A DNA stretch of 64,000 nt from Apophysomyces variabilis. Lineage: Eukaryota > Mucoromycota > Mucoromycetes > Mucorales > Mucoraceae. Within the stretch, counting starts at the first letter, position 1. Each line of letters starts with the position of its first letter. The stretch is taken from assembly GCA_002749535.1 (NCBI GenBank), contig MZZL01000408.1:1107465-1171464 (forward strand), given 5' to 3'. Below are positions 45,900-60,958 of this stretch, in pieces. The position numbers and the translations under genes are program-made. The notes below the pieces were generated by a model, which ran no database searches, had not been told where the DNA came from, and saw nothing but the letters and a program-made list of their open reading frames with translations.

Positions 45900-48800
45900 A
45901 TGCCTCTCCTAAAGCGTAAACGTTACCCCCTTGTCCAACCTCCACCCTATGATCCAACAAAGAAGGAATCAATGGAACGTCAAGTATGGTACTCTGGCGT
46001 TTCGCACGAAATTTACGAAGACTATGCGTATCCTTTTCTATTTCCATAAGCAGTATTATCCACTTCTTCATAGTATTGATGAGACTCGTTTTGTCTTATC
46101 CTTGACCATTGATACAGAACCTATCTGCAACGTCAATCTCTCTATAGACGTCCTATCTGGCAATGCGAATCAACTGGCCGATCCAACCTTACATTTAAAC
46201 AGGCAATGGAAAGCGAGCGCGTTGAAAAAGAACGAGTGCAAGACAAGCTGCCTGAGCAGCTCCGAAAGCGTGTTTTGGAACGTGCCCAGTTCCGTAAGTT
46301 CTAAAGTACGGATCGCAATCTATCATTCGCTGATCCGATATGGCTATTAGAGACAGCACGTCTGGATGCAGTAGTGGATGACGTATACAATTATTTCCTA
46401 GAACGCTACACACCTGGCGAGATCGTAAGTTGCATGTGGGACGACGGTATCATGTAAGTACGTAATCTTCCTTATTCCTGTAATGATACCCTCTCGTGAA
46501 GGTACAATGCACGGATATTAGATGTTTATCCAGCAAATGAAGATAAAAAGGCGAATGGATCCAAAGCTTCTACATCTGTCGAAACGAAATATAAAGTACA
46601 GCTGATTGACGAATTCTCGGAAGGCATCGAGGATTGTGTCAAAATTGCTGAAAAATCTGATTTAAAGTAACCGTTGAAACTTGCAAAGACATGGGAGTTA
46701 ATCATCTGGATTGATAGGCGGGATCGTTTAGCTTATTCCAAGAATCTGTTGAAAAAATTCATCAGGGAATGCACAACAAGAGATTCCTATATAGGTGCAC
46801 CTTGGCTTATCAATGTAAGGATTAAATTGAAGATAGCACCGTACTCATGATCATGTTCAGCCGTTAGTTGCCGAGAAATATAACATAGATACCACTCTGC
46901 CGTACGAATTGCAAGAAGCTAAAGACAACGTTCATTTGAGAACACGCAGAAAAAAGCCACTTGACGTTCCTGTGAAGAAGGGTGCTTTGCAACTAAAAGA
47001 TGTGGATGCCAGGAAACTGGAAGCTTCATTGAAATATCCAATGGAAGATCTCGACCTTCCAGCATACAGAAGAAATCCGTCTGGACTTGGCCCAATTATT
47101 GATATGACACCTAAGACCGAAGGCTCCAAAAAACCCATACCTAACCCAACTGGTGGACTGCCTATAAGAGTACGACCTTCCGGAGAAAATACGGTCCCAG
47201 CAGAATGTTTTGGATCGTTCTTGATGGTATGGTGCTTCCTAAGCGTGTTTGCACGATCCCTTGATTTGTATCCATTTGGACTTGATGAATTCGAAAATGC
47301 CTTGCGACATAACTCTTCCGAAATCAAATCGCAAATATTAATCGAGTCGAACGTTTGTCTTTTGAATGCCATCATCAAACAGCGGCGAAAGAGCAAAATC
47401 CATAGTAATGGCTCACTGGCTGCTGGCGGCAACCTTGCTTTACTTGAGCCTGTATATGGATCAGGATATCAGTCGTCTCGCAGCACTACCCCTGTACTCA
47501 GCACCATTAAAAGAGAAGAATCTGGTTCAGCCAGTCAGTACACGAGTGGCGATGAGCAGGAGGAAACAGCCGGGGAATGGTTCTCTCAGACATCGGTTAT
47601 GCGACGTAGCTCGTTAATGGAGCGCGGTTGTGGTAGTGAAGAGGTCTGCAATATCGGCCATAACTGGGATGCTCGTCCTATAAGACCAGAAAATGACCGT
47701 GCGGGATGGGAAGATATCTTGATTGGTTGCATCAATCACGTAAGCTAAACGAACTTGCACATAGCACGCTTGGTTAACATCCCTTCAATAGCTTGCACCG
47801 CTAGAACAAGTGCCCGATTTCGATCGAATCTTAAGTCACCTTATTCCTCGAGCTGATTCTACATTGGAAGACCGCGAAGAAGCATATTTAACATTGAGTC
47901 TAAAGGACAAGATCAAGATCTTTGAACTCCTCGTTAGTGCTGTCAATGAGTGCAGCTTCATAAAGTACGCGGTATAATGATAAGAGCACTGACTAATTTA
48001 TTGCATAGAGAGTACATGGAAGAATGTCAGGATCAGATGACTGAACTACGAAAACAGAAGATCGAATTAAGCCGAGAGCGTAAAAGAATGTAATAACAAA
48101 AGATACGCATGACTGCAAAAGCTAATATGGATAACAATAGCTATGCTGCAAGAATTGAACTAGAAAAAAGTGCAGACGAAGCTGCAAATTCTAAATCAAA
48201 AAGCGAAGTTGCAGCCACCACGACCGACTCTGAAAATGAATCTAATGAGAGTGATTCGGAGGATATGTAAGTAATCCTTATGGAAATGGGGATATAGTAT
48301 TAAAATCAATATGTCTTTTAGAGAGACGCTTCAGCGTCATGTAGAGCATGCATCAAGGCACGAGTCCCGTCAAGCCATCCTTAAACGGAAACAAGCGGAG
48401 AGAGAAGAGAGGGAGGCAAAGAGAATTAAGATGCATCATCGCCAGCGAGAGGAGGCACGTGTGCGAACTCAAGAACAGCGGGCGCGGACAGAAGCTCGCA
48501 AAAAGCTGGATGAAGAAGAGCGGCAGCTACATAGAAAGGAAGAGCAGGTGGAGCGTGATATGCGTAGATATAGCACTCTTCGAATTAAGCCGCTGGGCCG
48601 CGACAAGTTCTTTAACCGTTACTTTTACCTCGACAATATTGGAGGAGGAAGTACCCACGGCAGTGGCAGGTTATACATTCAAAGTCCCAGCGAAATTGAC
48701 CTTATGACATTAAGGGGACGTGAAGAACCAGAATCTGTAAATTCTGAGGCAGCCTTACCATGCGGGCGTGGAGGGGGCATTTCTTTCGTTTGTGAATTGA

Positions 48801-49247
48801 TGCGTGGACAAGGTCTGGAGGAAGAAAGCAGATTTCTTGAACAACGGATATCCGACACAACAGACGCATGTGTTGCACAGGAATGGTGGGAAACCTACCA
48901 GTATCCCGAGGAAGTAAGTTCAATGGCACGCGCAATGCACAGATCAAACTAACGCAAGCTAGCTTGAGAATTTGATGGATTGGCTGAATCCTAAAGGGGT
49001 GAGGGAGTATCGACTTAAGCGTGAATTGGAGAAACACATGCACAGTTTGATTACTGGGATGAAGAAGCGTGTTTCAGTAAGTTTAGGGAAAGCTCTTTAC
49101 GGGAATTTTTATTAATCAGCGTATATCCAGGAACAAAACGCGTCCAAAGCAGCAGCAGAACTACCTCGTCGCACCACAAGAAGCAAGACCATACCGCAGA
49201 TCCCAACTGGCTCTTGGCTCGCGTATATAAATAAGTATGCCAAATAG
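45900..49247 (+). CDS. ITC1: ISWI chromatin-remodelling complex subunit, ITC1/ACF1-like (WAC, DDT, WHIM)
   Basis: ATG 45900 starts MPLLKRKRYPLVQPPPYDPT, the typical opening of a WAC domain. It continues HEIYEDYATYLQRQSLYRRP after an intron with donor GC|GTATCC, then IWQCESTGRSNLTFKQAMES. A DDT domain lies at 47,200-47,360 (CFGSFLMVWCFLSVFARSLD, then LDEFENALRH). A basic coiled coil (about 48,310-48,580, RKQAEREEREAKRIKMHHRQ) precedes WHIM motifs: LGRDKFFNRYFYLDNIGG, then CVAQEWWETYQYPEE. The last exon ends TGSWLAYINKYAK at 49,245-49,247. Such proteins pair with an ISWI ATPase to slide and space nucleosomes and to repress genes. No PHD finger or bromodomain is visible, as in yeast Itc1 and unlike animal ACF1. 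The predicted length is about 900 residues with about ten introns. Confidence 0.9.
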
Positions 49248-49464
49248 ACAAACAAAATTTCAACACTGCGAATAAATAATAAAAGATCTCTTTATTCATT
49301 TATATGAAATGAATGCTTGGAGATAATGATTAGACCCATCATTTCTTGGTATAACTTTCGAGCAGAGCAATGCTAAGTTTGGGAATAGCTAACGTCGCAC
49401 ACATTAAAAAAATGGTATAAAATGTTCACACACTTTTGTTGGCAATCTCTCTTTGTATTCTACC

Positions 49465-51237
49465 ATGTCCACAACCTCGTCCCGTTCCGCTGTAGTTCGT
49501 CTTCTCGGACTGTTTCAATCGAACGCGGGGAGATGTCCATGTCATTCACATACACACTCGCATACTTCTATCAGTTCATCTTTGGCCACCTTGAACCGAT
49601 ATGGTAGAGGATACGCCAACGCCAAGGAATTGACCGACTATGCTTTTGAAATGGCAGCAAGCAATATTCGGTTCGGGCCTGGGGCAACCAGGTACCGGCT
49701 TCCCTACCGTTTGATTTTGCGAGACAAGGCAGCCTAACACACTATGTAGCGAAATTGGAATGGATATAAATAACATAAAGGCTAACAAAGTCGCTGTTTA
49801 CACGGACAGTACAGTATGGACACGCCACTCAGTCTTTTATTGATCGCTGAAAGGAAGTAATTTTCCATGTCTAGATTGCGAAACTTCATCCTCTCAAGGC
49901 AGTAGTCGAATCGCTCGAAAAGCACAAAGTGAATTACGTCTTGTATGAACAAGTCCGTATTGAGCCAACAGATACCAGTTTTAAGCATGCGATCGAATTC
50001 GCACGTCACCAACGCCCCGATGCTTTTATTGCTGTAGGCGGAGGCTCTGTTATGGACACTGCCAAAGCGGCAAATCTTTATAGTGCTCACCCAGAAGCGG
50101 AGTTTCTTGATTTCGTCAATGCGCCCATTGGGAAGGGTCTGCCAGTCAAACATGCGCTCAAGCCCTTGATTGCAGGTAGGCTATGTCCCGTCACGAGAAA
50201 GAACTAGTCTTTAACGAGACCGAAGTTCCAACAACTGCTGGTACGGGCTCCGAAACCACGGGCACCGCTGTGTTTGATTACGAACCGCTGAAGACGAAGA
50301 CGGGTATTGCACATCGAGCACTGAAGCCCATGCTTGGAATCGTAGATCCTTTAAACACTCGAACTATGCCACCAGAAGTTCATGCTGCCAGTGGTCTTGA
50401 CGTATTATGGTAAAAAAGGAACTTGGCGGGTTCACGAGATTATAGTCCCAAATTTTCATTCCCCATTTTTTTTTCTCTTAGTCATGCATTAGAATCTTAT
50501 ACTGCTTTGCCCTACAATTTGCGCTCGCCTCGTCCGTCCAACCCGATGACGCGGCCAGCATATCAAGGGTCTAATCCAATCAGCGATATATGGTCATTGC
50601 ATGCCTTAAAAATGGTAGTGGAATACCTTCCACGGGCTGTCAAGGACCCAGAGGACACGGAAGCTCAGACCCAGATGTTATTAGCGGCTACTTTTGCAGG
50701 CATCGGATTTGGTAACGCTGGGGTACACCTCTGTCATGGGTTAAGTTATCCTATCAGCGGTCTCAACAAGCGTTATAAGCATCCCGGATATGACGTTGAC
50801 CATCCTATCGTAGTAAGTCTTCTTCGGCTAGATGACATCTTTTATTATGTCGTGACTCCCATCTGATGCTCCTGATGTTTGCTTCGTTTTAGCCTCATGG
50901 TGTGTCTGTTGCATTAACTGCACCTGCTGTTTTCAGATTCACTTCGCATTCTTCGCCTGAACGCCACATAGAAGCAGCAGTGGCGTTTGGCGCTGATCGG
51001 AAAAGGATGCAATCAAAGGAAATAGCGGGTGATTTGCTTGCTGAAAAGCTCACTCGTTTTCTTCACGACCTTGGGATGCCTAATGGATTATCCGCACTTG
51101 GTTACAATGAATCGCATATTCCTGCACTTGTCGAGGGAACCTTACCGCAACAGCGAATTACAAAATTAGCGCCGGGTCGAGAACCAGCTCGTGAACACTT
51201 GGCGTTCATTCTTGAAAATGCAATGACAAACTATTAA
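49465..51237 (+). CDS. ADHFE1: Hydroxyacid-oxoacid transhydrogenase, mitochondrial (iron-type ADH)
   Basis: ATG 49465 (MSTTSSRSAVVRLLGLF) begins a Ser/Arg-rich leader consistent with a mitochondrial presequence. It contains CPCHSHTHSHT, like CPTHSHT in the human enzyme. The body closely follows ADHFE1: DYAFEMAASNIRFGPGATR, VRIEPTDTSFKHAIEFARH, AVGGGSVMDTAKAANLY (nucleotide site), VPTTAGTGSETTGTAVFDYE, CHALESYTALPYNLRSPRPS and GVHLCHGLSYPISG (metal-binding histidines). It ends AFILENAMTNY at 51,235-51,237. Introns near 49,690-49,750, 49,825-49,873, 50,172-50,223, 50,413-50,480 and 50,813-50,893 are required. The enzyme couples oxidation of 4-hydroxybutyrate to reduction of 2-oxoglutarate to 2-hydroxyglutarate. 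The family assignment is secure. Confidence 0.94.
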
Positions 51238-52143
51238 TAACAGATGCCATATAGAGGAGCTTGAGTAACCGAGTAGATTACTTTGGCGGAAAATAAGGAT
51301 TAAAAAGGTAACAGGCAGAAAACAGACTGTTGAGGCATACAGCTGTTGTTCCCTGTTGTCATTGTGCTTTAAAGGGTATTATTTCCCTCATGAAGGTTTC
51401 ACTTTTGCCGCTCATTTGCCGTTAACTTTAAACATACATTATTCTTGGAACGTACATTGTTCTCGTTAACAATTGGCTACCGTTCTAGAATGACTTCTAT
51501 CGCTTTCTTCTTCTGTTTATTTATTCCACTCTTCTTGTACTACGTCTATAGTCGTTGGCATTGATATTTAGGAGCATTCTGCGTCTAAATTCTTACAGCT
51601 AGCTAGACTTATGTATGAAAAACAGAAAAAAAGCAAGTACACAAAAAAAAAGTGAAAGAATGTGGTGCCGTGTACGTGATCCTCCAACAAGAAGTTAACC
51701 GTTACCTTGACGGAATAAACGTCAGGCGGTTAACCGAACTTATGCAGTATACGTCAAGATGCAATGAAATCCCAGTCAGTGAAAGGTGCCTTTTTTTTTA
51801 ATGCGAGCGACGAACAATTACATTTGGTTGCAAAATGTTCGTCTTGTCACGTTTGAATACGCTGCTTGATATAACATACAGTAACCAGCCTCAACTTGTT
51901 TTCTTCAATATCACACGTCGTTAAAACATGCTTTAATGCGTGTAGTCATAAGTATGCAGTAATGCTTAAAGCGACATCATGTAGTTGCATAATGACAGTT
52001 TATGCTAACTCGTTTGCTTTTTTACTTGTTTCAAAGCCTAAAGACACTTGCTTCAGGTGATACTCTATAAATGGAGGTGGAGGTCGATGTCGGTTATATA
52101 ATAAGCGTCCAAGTCAATTCTGCTCGCTGTTTCAATCCCGTAC
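51238..52143. other. Intergenic region upstream of sulfate permease
   Basis: No gene is supported in this 0.9-kb AT-rich gap. It contains the SulP promoter at its right end. Confidence 0.55.
52066..52072 (+). promoter_or_regulatory. Probable TATA box of SulP gene
   Basis: TATAAAT lies 72 bp before the permease start codon, followed by a second AT-rich element TATATAATAA near 52,095-52,104. The position fits a fungal core promoter. No experimental start site is available. Confidence 0.4.
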
Positions 52144-54650
52144 ATGAAAGGACCAGCTATTATCGACTGCGAGCCTTTAAGTTTTTCTAAAAGACTGTCC
52201 TTGATTAAAAACCATGCGCCACGGTATATTCGATCGTATGTCAGTGGTCTGCTTCCAATATGTCAATGGGTCCATAGATACAGAGTATCGGTAACGTATC
52301 TATTTGCCAGCTCTACCTGTTCATCTCTCATCGAAACTGTTTATCCTCGAATAGTGGTTATTTCAAGATATAATTGCCGGCGTTACTGTCGGAATGCTAC
52401 TGGTTGCTCAAGGAATAGCTTATGCAAAGATCGCTAATTTAGATCCTCAATACGGCCTATAGTAAGACCTTATCTTTGCGCGTCATATCAATGAACTTTC
52501 TCTTTCTGATAACCATTTCCGTGTTGTATAGTACGTCATTTGTCGGCGCATGCATTTATTGCTTTGTAGGAACGTCTAAGGATATCAGCATCGGTCCTAT
52601 TAGTATGTACGATAAAAAAAAAGCAATCCTTATCTTTTCTAATTTTGCTACTCCGTTTCTTTTTCAGCTGTGGTTTCACTTCTTGTTGGCCAGTGCATCC
52701 AGACAATTCAAAGAACTAACCCTGAATTTTCTGGTCCGGATATTGCTGTTTGTTTGTCTCTCTTTACGGGGATTATCATTATAGCAGTTGGCTTGCTCAG
52801 ACTCGGCATTCTGGTTGATTTCATTTCTGGTGAGTGATTTCCTGCAAAATCTGATATACGTTTTGTCTATGAAACTAAACCTCGGTGCGCAAGGTCCCGT
52901 TATTGCTGGCTACATGACAGGTTCAGCTATAACTATCGCCTTAGGACAATGGCCCAAACTTTTCGGCATGCAAGAAGTAGATACGCATCAAGCACCATAC
53001 AGCATTTTTATCCAGTTTTTTGCCAATCTCCCTTCCACAACTTTGGATGCAGCCTTTGGCCTGCTAGGCTTAGCAGTTCTCTACGCTATTCGCTTTGGTG
53101 CACCTTGGTTTACGAAAAAGTATCCTCGATTTCGTAGATCCATGTTTTATCTTGGGATTATGCGTGCGGCCATTGTGATGGTATTTGGTACATTAATATC
53201 GTATGTTATCTGTATAAACAAGTCGGAAACGCCTATCTCTTTGGTGGAAACGATTCCCGTGGGTTTTGATAGTATGGCTGTACCAAGCCTTAACCTAACT
53301 GTCATCAGTAAAGCTGCAAGTTCTCTGCCTTCTATTGTTATTGTTTTGTTACTCGAGCATATCACTGTGGCCAAATCCTTTGGTAAGGTATACGGTTATA
53401 CAATACGAGCAGACCAAGAAATACTTGCGATTGGTGTTAGCAACGTGGTGGGTGCGTTTTTCGGGTTAGTGGTCCTATGATTATGCATGGAGATGCTAAA
53501 CTGAAATTTGAACAAACCTAGAGCATATCCTGCCACAGGTGCCTTTAGTAGAACTGCTGTGATGGCTCGTTCTGGCTCAAAAACACCATTGGCTGGTATC
53601 TTTTCAAGCGCCATTGTCGCTCTCGCCCTGTACGTCCTCACACCAGCGTTCTATTACGTCCCGGATGCGATTCTAGCCGCGGTAGTTGTCCATGCGGTTT
53701 CCGATCTCATCAGCGGTCCGAACTATGTAAAAGAACTGTGGAAAGAGAGTTTTTCGGAGTTTCTCGTTTTTGTTGGATCGGTTCTCATTGCTTGTTTTGT
53801 AAGCGTTGAGGACAGCATCTATGCAGCCATTGCATGCTCTTTAATGATTATGTTAATCCGGCTGGCACGCCCTTCTGTAAAAACCTTGGCAAGATACCCC
53901 TTAGAATCCAACCATTCATCGAGCAACTATGAGGCATCACGCATAAAGTTGTCTCCGACTCCACAGCGGTTCGTTTATGTGGACGATAGTGAACCTACAT
54001 TTTTCCATCTTGCGGAGCCTTTGCCTTCTGGTGTACTAGTTATTCGTTTCGCTGGTCCTATGCTTTATCCGAACGCAGCGTATGTTACAGAAAAGCTCTT
54101 GCAGATCGTGAAAGACCGAACCCGCAACGGGGCTTGTGAGCAGAGTGAAGAAGAACAGCTGTGGTGCCAAGAAACAAAGGAGATCATATCGGCGAAGGAC
54201 AACGAGCTACCAGTCCTGGAAACACTTGTGCTTGACATGGGAGCTGTCAGTCAGATCGATCCCACAGCATTACAGTTGCTTGTAAAAACCCGTCAATTAA
54301 TTGATCGCTACGCAGGTCGAGACGTTGAATGGCACTTTGCGAGTGTTCAGACCCATAAGATCCACGCTGACCTGGTTGCCATCGGGTTTGGCAGATCTAA
54401 AACTTGCGCCATGGACAGATCAGATGAAACCACACAAGTGGATAGTGATTCTTTTGAAGAAGGCACTGCATCTGACAAGCCGCTTGATTCTATAACCAAG
54501 GATCATACCTCGATTAGCATAGGACAACAGCCAGCGTATCCATTGCCAAGATACCGTTACCCGTGCTTCCATTGGGACGTGGATACCGCTGTTCATTCCG
54601 TCAGCGAAAACTGGCTGAACCGTCTTGGCGTGGCGTATGAGCCGAAATAA
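52144..54650 (+). CDS. SulP-family sulfate permease with STAS domain
   Basis: ATG 52144 starts MKGPAIIDCEPLSFSKRLSL. The first conserved membrane block reads WLFQDIIAGITVG-like sequence (the genome has IIAGVTVGMLLVAQGIAYAK), then LDPQYGLYTSFVGACIYCFV and GTSKDISIGPI, the SulP signature. Further helices include GIIIIAVGLLRLGILVDFI, VIAGYMTGSAITIALGQWPK, SIVIVLLLEHITVAKSFGK, GVSNVVGAFFG and YPATGAFSRTAVMARSGSKT. The cytosolic STAS domain runs from about 54,020 to 54,390 (GVLVIRFAGPMLYPNAAYV to VLDMGAVSQIDPTALQLLV). It ends WLNRLGVAYEPK. The protein is a proton-coupled sulfate importer of the plasma membrane in fungi. Five introns were placed, the last at about 53,465-53,520. The protein is about 740 residues, usual for the family. 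Specificity beyond sulfate-type anions cannot be set. Confidence 0.92.
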
Positions 54651-56370
54651 TTTATATTATGACTTACAAGATTCTTTTTGCATGTATTTTCTATATTTAG
54701 CTGTAGTTTAATAATCAATCGCAACTGTCTGTGTTATTGTATGCAAAAAACTTTCATCTTTTCTACCGAGCTATATTGCTTTGCGCCGCAGCTGCAGAAG
54801 GTGCCGATTCTCATGATGTCTGTGTATAACAGGTTCGTCAAATGTTCTTACTATGAAGCACGTCGTAGGGCACTGCAACCCAAAGCAGCGTACAATTCTC
54901 CAAATCTCATTTCAGGGTAACAGCGTTGGAGCATACTTTTAAAGAAGCCCTAAATTGGTTTTGACTTCAATCAAGTGGCAGAATATACTGTAGACTATGT
55001 TATGATTCATTGTGCTTAATAAACCAAAGAGGCATAAAAAATGGCGTAACAATAGCATTTGAAAGTTACGCTACAAGAAGAAAAGAAAAGACTTTGACAG
55101 ACAGGATATTGATTTTTTCTCGCGAAACGTAGTGAAAACGGTTAGCGGTATGTAAGTGGGTGGACCTTTAAAGGGGTATCGCAGTCGTCGCAGTATCGTA
55201 TCCACAATTATATACTAACCTTTTACGTTTTCCCAACCGCCCAAGTTCCAAACAAACAAAACCACTTTCATCAAAATTGAATTCATTTGAGCCGTTTGCA
55301 GGTCCGTATCCAAAGTGCATCCGTCACTCTAAGATATTGCTAGGGCCCAGTCTTCAGCCTCATCACTGACTCGACTCTTTGTGCTTTTGAAAAGTACATA
55401 AGTATCTACCAACGTTCAGAGAGGCGAGCTTTCATTCTAACGATTGTCCTTGATGAGATTCGCACTCTTCATCTTAATAAAACGTGTGATTTCGTAGATC
55501 AATCTACTAGTGACACAAACGATCATTGACTTCCGCTGAATGTCGTACAAACTCATTAAGCTATGAGCCAACTGTTATGCATCATTTTTAGCAACCAGTA
55601 AGACATAGAGACTTGAGGTTTCCCGATCCAGTCTCTTCCAAAAATAATGTGTACTTATCGAGTCGCCCAATATACCTTATTCATTTTTTCTTCTTGTTGA
55701 CAAAAAGAGACTTTTCTTACTGTATCAATCGTAACAGGAAATCAATGCTTTTAATAAAAAGTACGTGTAATAAAGGGGGGCGATTATGACAAGCTATTCC
55801 AAAAATGAAATCCATGGAAGGTCCCGATGATCGACGGGAACCGATAATAGTCGAAAACCAACAATTCCATCCATCTATCGTGACGACGCTATCCATTTGT
55901 CCTGATTCCCAAGTACGCAGATAAAATGGACCAGCTAATCAAAGAAAACCATATAAATTTCTGTATTCAAATATGTGCGAATACCGTGTTTTTGATTATT
56001 TGGCACGGACAAAGGAGAAAGATCTGATGCTGATGTATGGGTAGACCTGCGCCACAAAATTGGATCAGCCAAACCAACCACGAGACTAATTACCATGGCT
56101 GACCTAGCGTTGGACGTGTTACTCATTTCTTATAGGAAACTAGTCGCTGATTCCCATTCAGGATTAGCGGAATATCACAATGCTCGTCATGATAGCTGTT
56201 TGCTTCCTCTGTTCATTGCGGGGTTCAAGTAAGTGCAACACAGCCTCATTTTAGATTGCGAGCATTCAACATCGTACAAAGTGCTAAAACATATCGATAT
56301 AAAAACTAGATCCACACTCGCTTCCTATATTTCTTCTTTGCTGCCCTCCTAACCAACAAAAAAAACAAGA
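54651..56370. other. Intergenic region between SulP and the small GPI-type protein
   Basis: About 1.7 kb without a supported gene. A plus-strand frame at 54,678-54,920 and a minus-strand frame at 55,935-56,126 have no recognisable domain. The right end is a compact promoter for the next gene. Confidence 0.5.
56298..56305 (+). promoter_or_regulatory. Probable TATA box of the small secreted protein gene
   Basis: TATAAAAA lies 73 bp before ATG 56371. A C/T-rich stretch and an A-rich leader directly before the ATG follow. This layout is typical of strongly expressed fungal genes. Confidence 0.5.
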
Positions 56371-56902
56371 ATGGTCAAATCTATTTCCGCCCTTGCATTG
56401 CTTGCTGCACCTGCTCTCGTCCTTGCCCAAAGTAAACTATATTAGCAGCAAACTTGCTATGACAAACGTCCGTTTTTTTATTGATCTTTTATTATCACCA
56501 TAGCTGCCTCAGTCCCCACTGCTCTCCCAACTGATTTTCCCACAGCAATCCCAAGTGATATAGCCAAGAACATCCCTACTGATCCTGCCTTCTACAGCAG
56601 CATTGTCAGTCAGGCACCGGCCATGTTGTCTTCGGTAAAGACAAGATATCACAATTACTCGGGAATATCACTCACGTTTTCTCTGTTTTTCTTCCAAACA
56701 GCTCGGTTCATACATCAATCAGCTTCCACCCGAGGCTCGCAGCTCTCTTGCTAGCCAATACACTGCGGCTTCCAACAAGTTGGCTGAGGCCACTGCTGCA
56801 GCTGCCAAGGGTCAAAGAAACGACGCATCCGATGTTTCATTGTACAAGCCATTGGGTGTTGCAGCTATCGTTGTATCTGGTCTAGTACTCTCTGTATTCT
56901 AA
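56371..56902 (+). CDS. Small secreted, probably GPI-anchored Ala/Ser-rich cell-surface protein
   Basis: ATG 56371 gives a classical signal peptide (MVKSISALALLAAPALVLAQ). Two introns follow (about 56,432-56,503 and 56,635-56,700). The mature part is short, with a Pro/Thr-rich start (SVPTALPTDFPTAIPSDI), a middle NQLPPEARSSLASQYTAASN with Ala-rich KLAEATAAAAKG, and a hydrophobic C-terminal tail (KPLGVAAIVVSGLVLSVF) after small residues, as expected for a GPI attachment signal. The total is about 130 residues. No catalytic or known domain is present and no cysteine pattern is visible, so it is not a hydrophobin. A structural cell-wall or surface role is inferred from the signals and the strong promoter layout. 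Confidence 0.8.
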
Positions 56903-58990
<2,088 letters not shown>

Positions 58991-59196
58991 AACGAGCTTA
59001 TACCAACAAGATTTCCGAACTGTCACAGTTTGCACATGAGTGAAAAGGGGGATGTAGTGTGTCATGCAGAGCAACCCTTTCTCCTACTCCCTTGAATGTT
59101 AGTGAACTACATATTGTCGGCTTTTTATACATCAAAATATAGTTTTATTTGGAAGCAAGACGAATTGCGCTAAAATAAAGAAAAGAAAAAGTGGTT

Positions 59197-60746
<1,550 letters not shown>

Positions 60747-60958
60747 TCTTTTGCTTTGGAAAGGGTAAAAGAAGAAAAGGAAAACACGAAACCTGAAAGG
60801 AAGAGAAGGAAGAAGGGCGCCTTATTTAAGTAAAAAAGCCCGTCAGCAGACCACTTTGGGTTGAATGATGTCACAAGATATGCGTCTATTTTTTCTTTGG
60901 CCGCAATAATCCATTTTATTCCTTTTAGTTTCTTTTTTTAATGGAAGGTCGTCATGTA
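60747..60958. promoter_or_regulatory. Promoter of the aspartic protease gene, abutting the next gene's 3' end
   Basis: Only 212 bp separate the PEP4-like start from the stop codon of the upstream tandem gene on the same strand. The purine-rich plus-strand sequence (pyrimidine-rich on the coding strand) resembles other leaders in this window. Confidence 0.5.

Noticed and set aside
49782..50153. 123-codon minus-strand ORF over the transhydrogenase gene
   Set aside because: It is antisense to conserved ADHFE1 exons and has no domain of its own.
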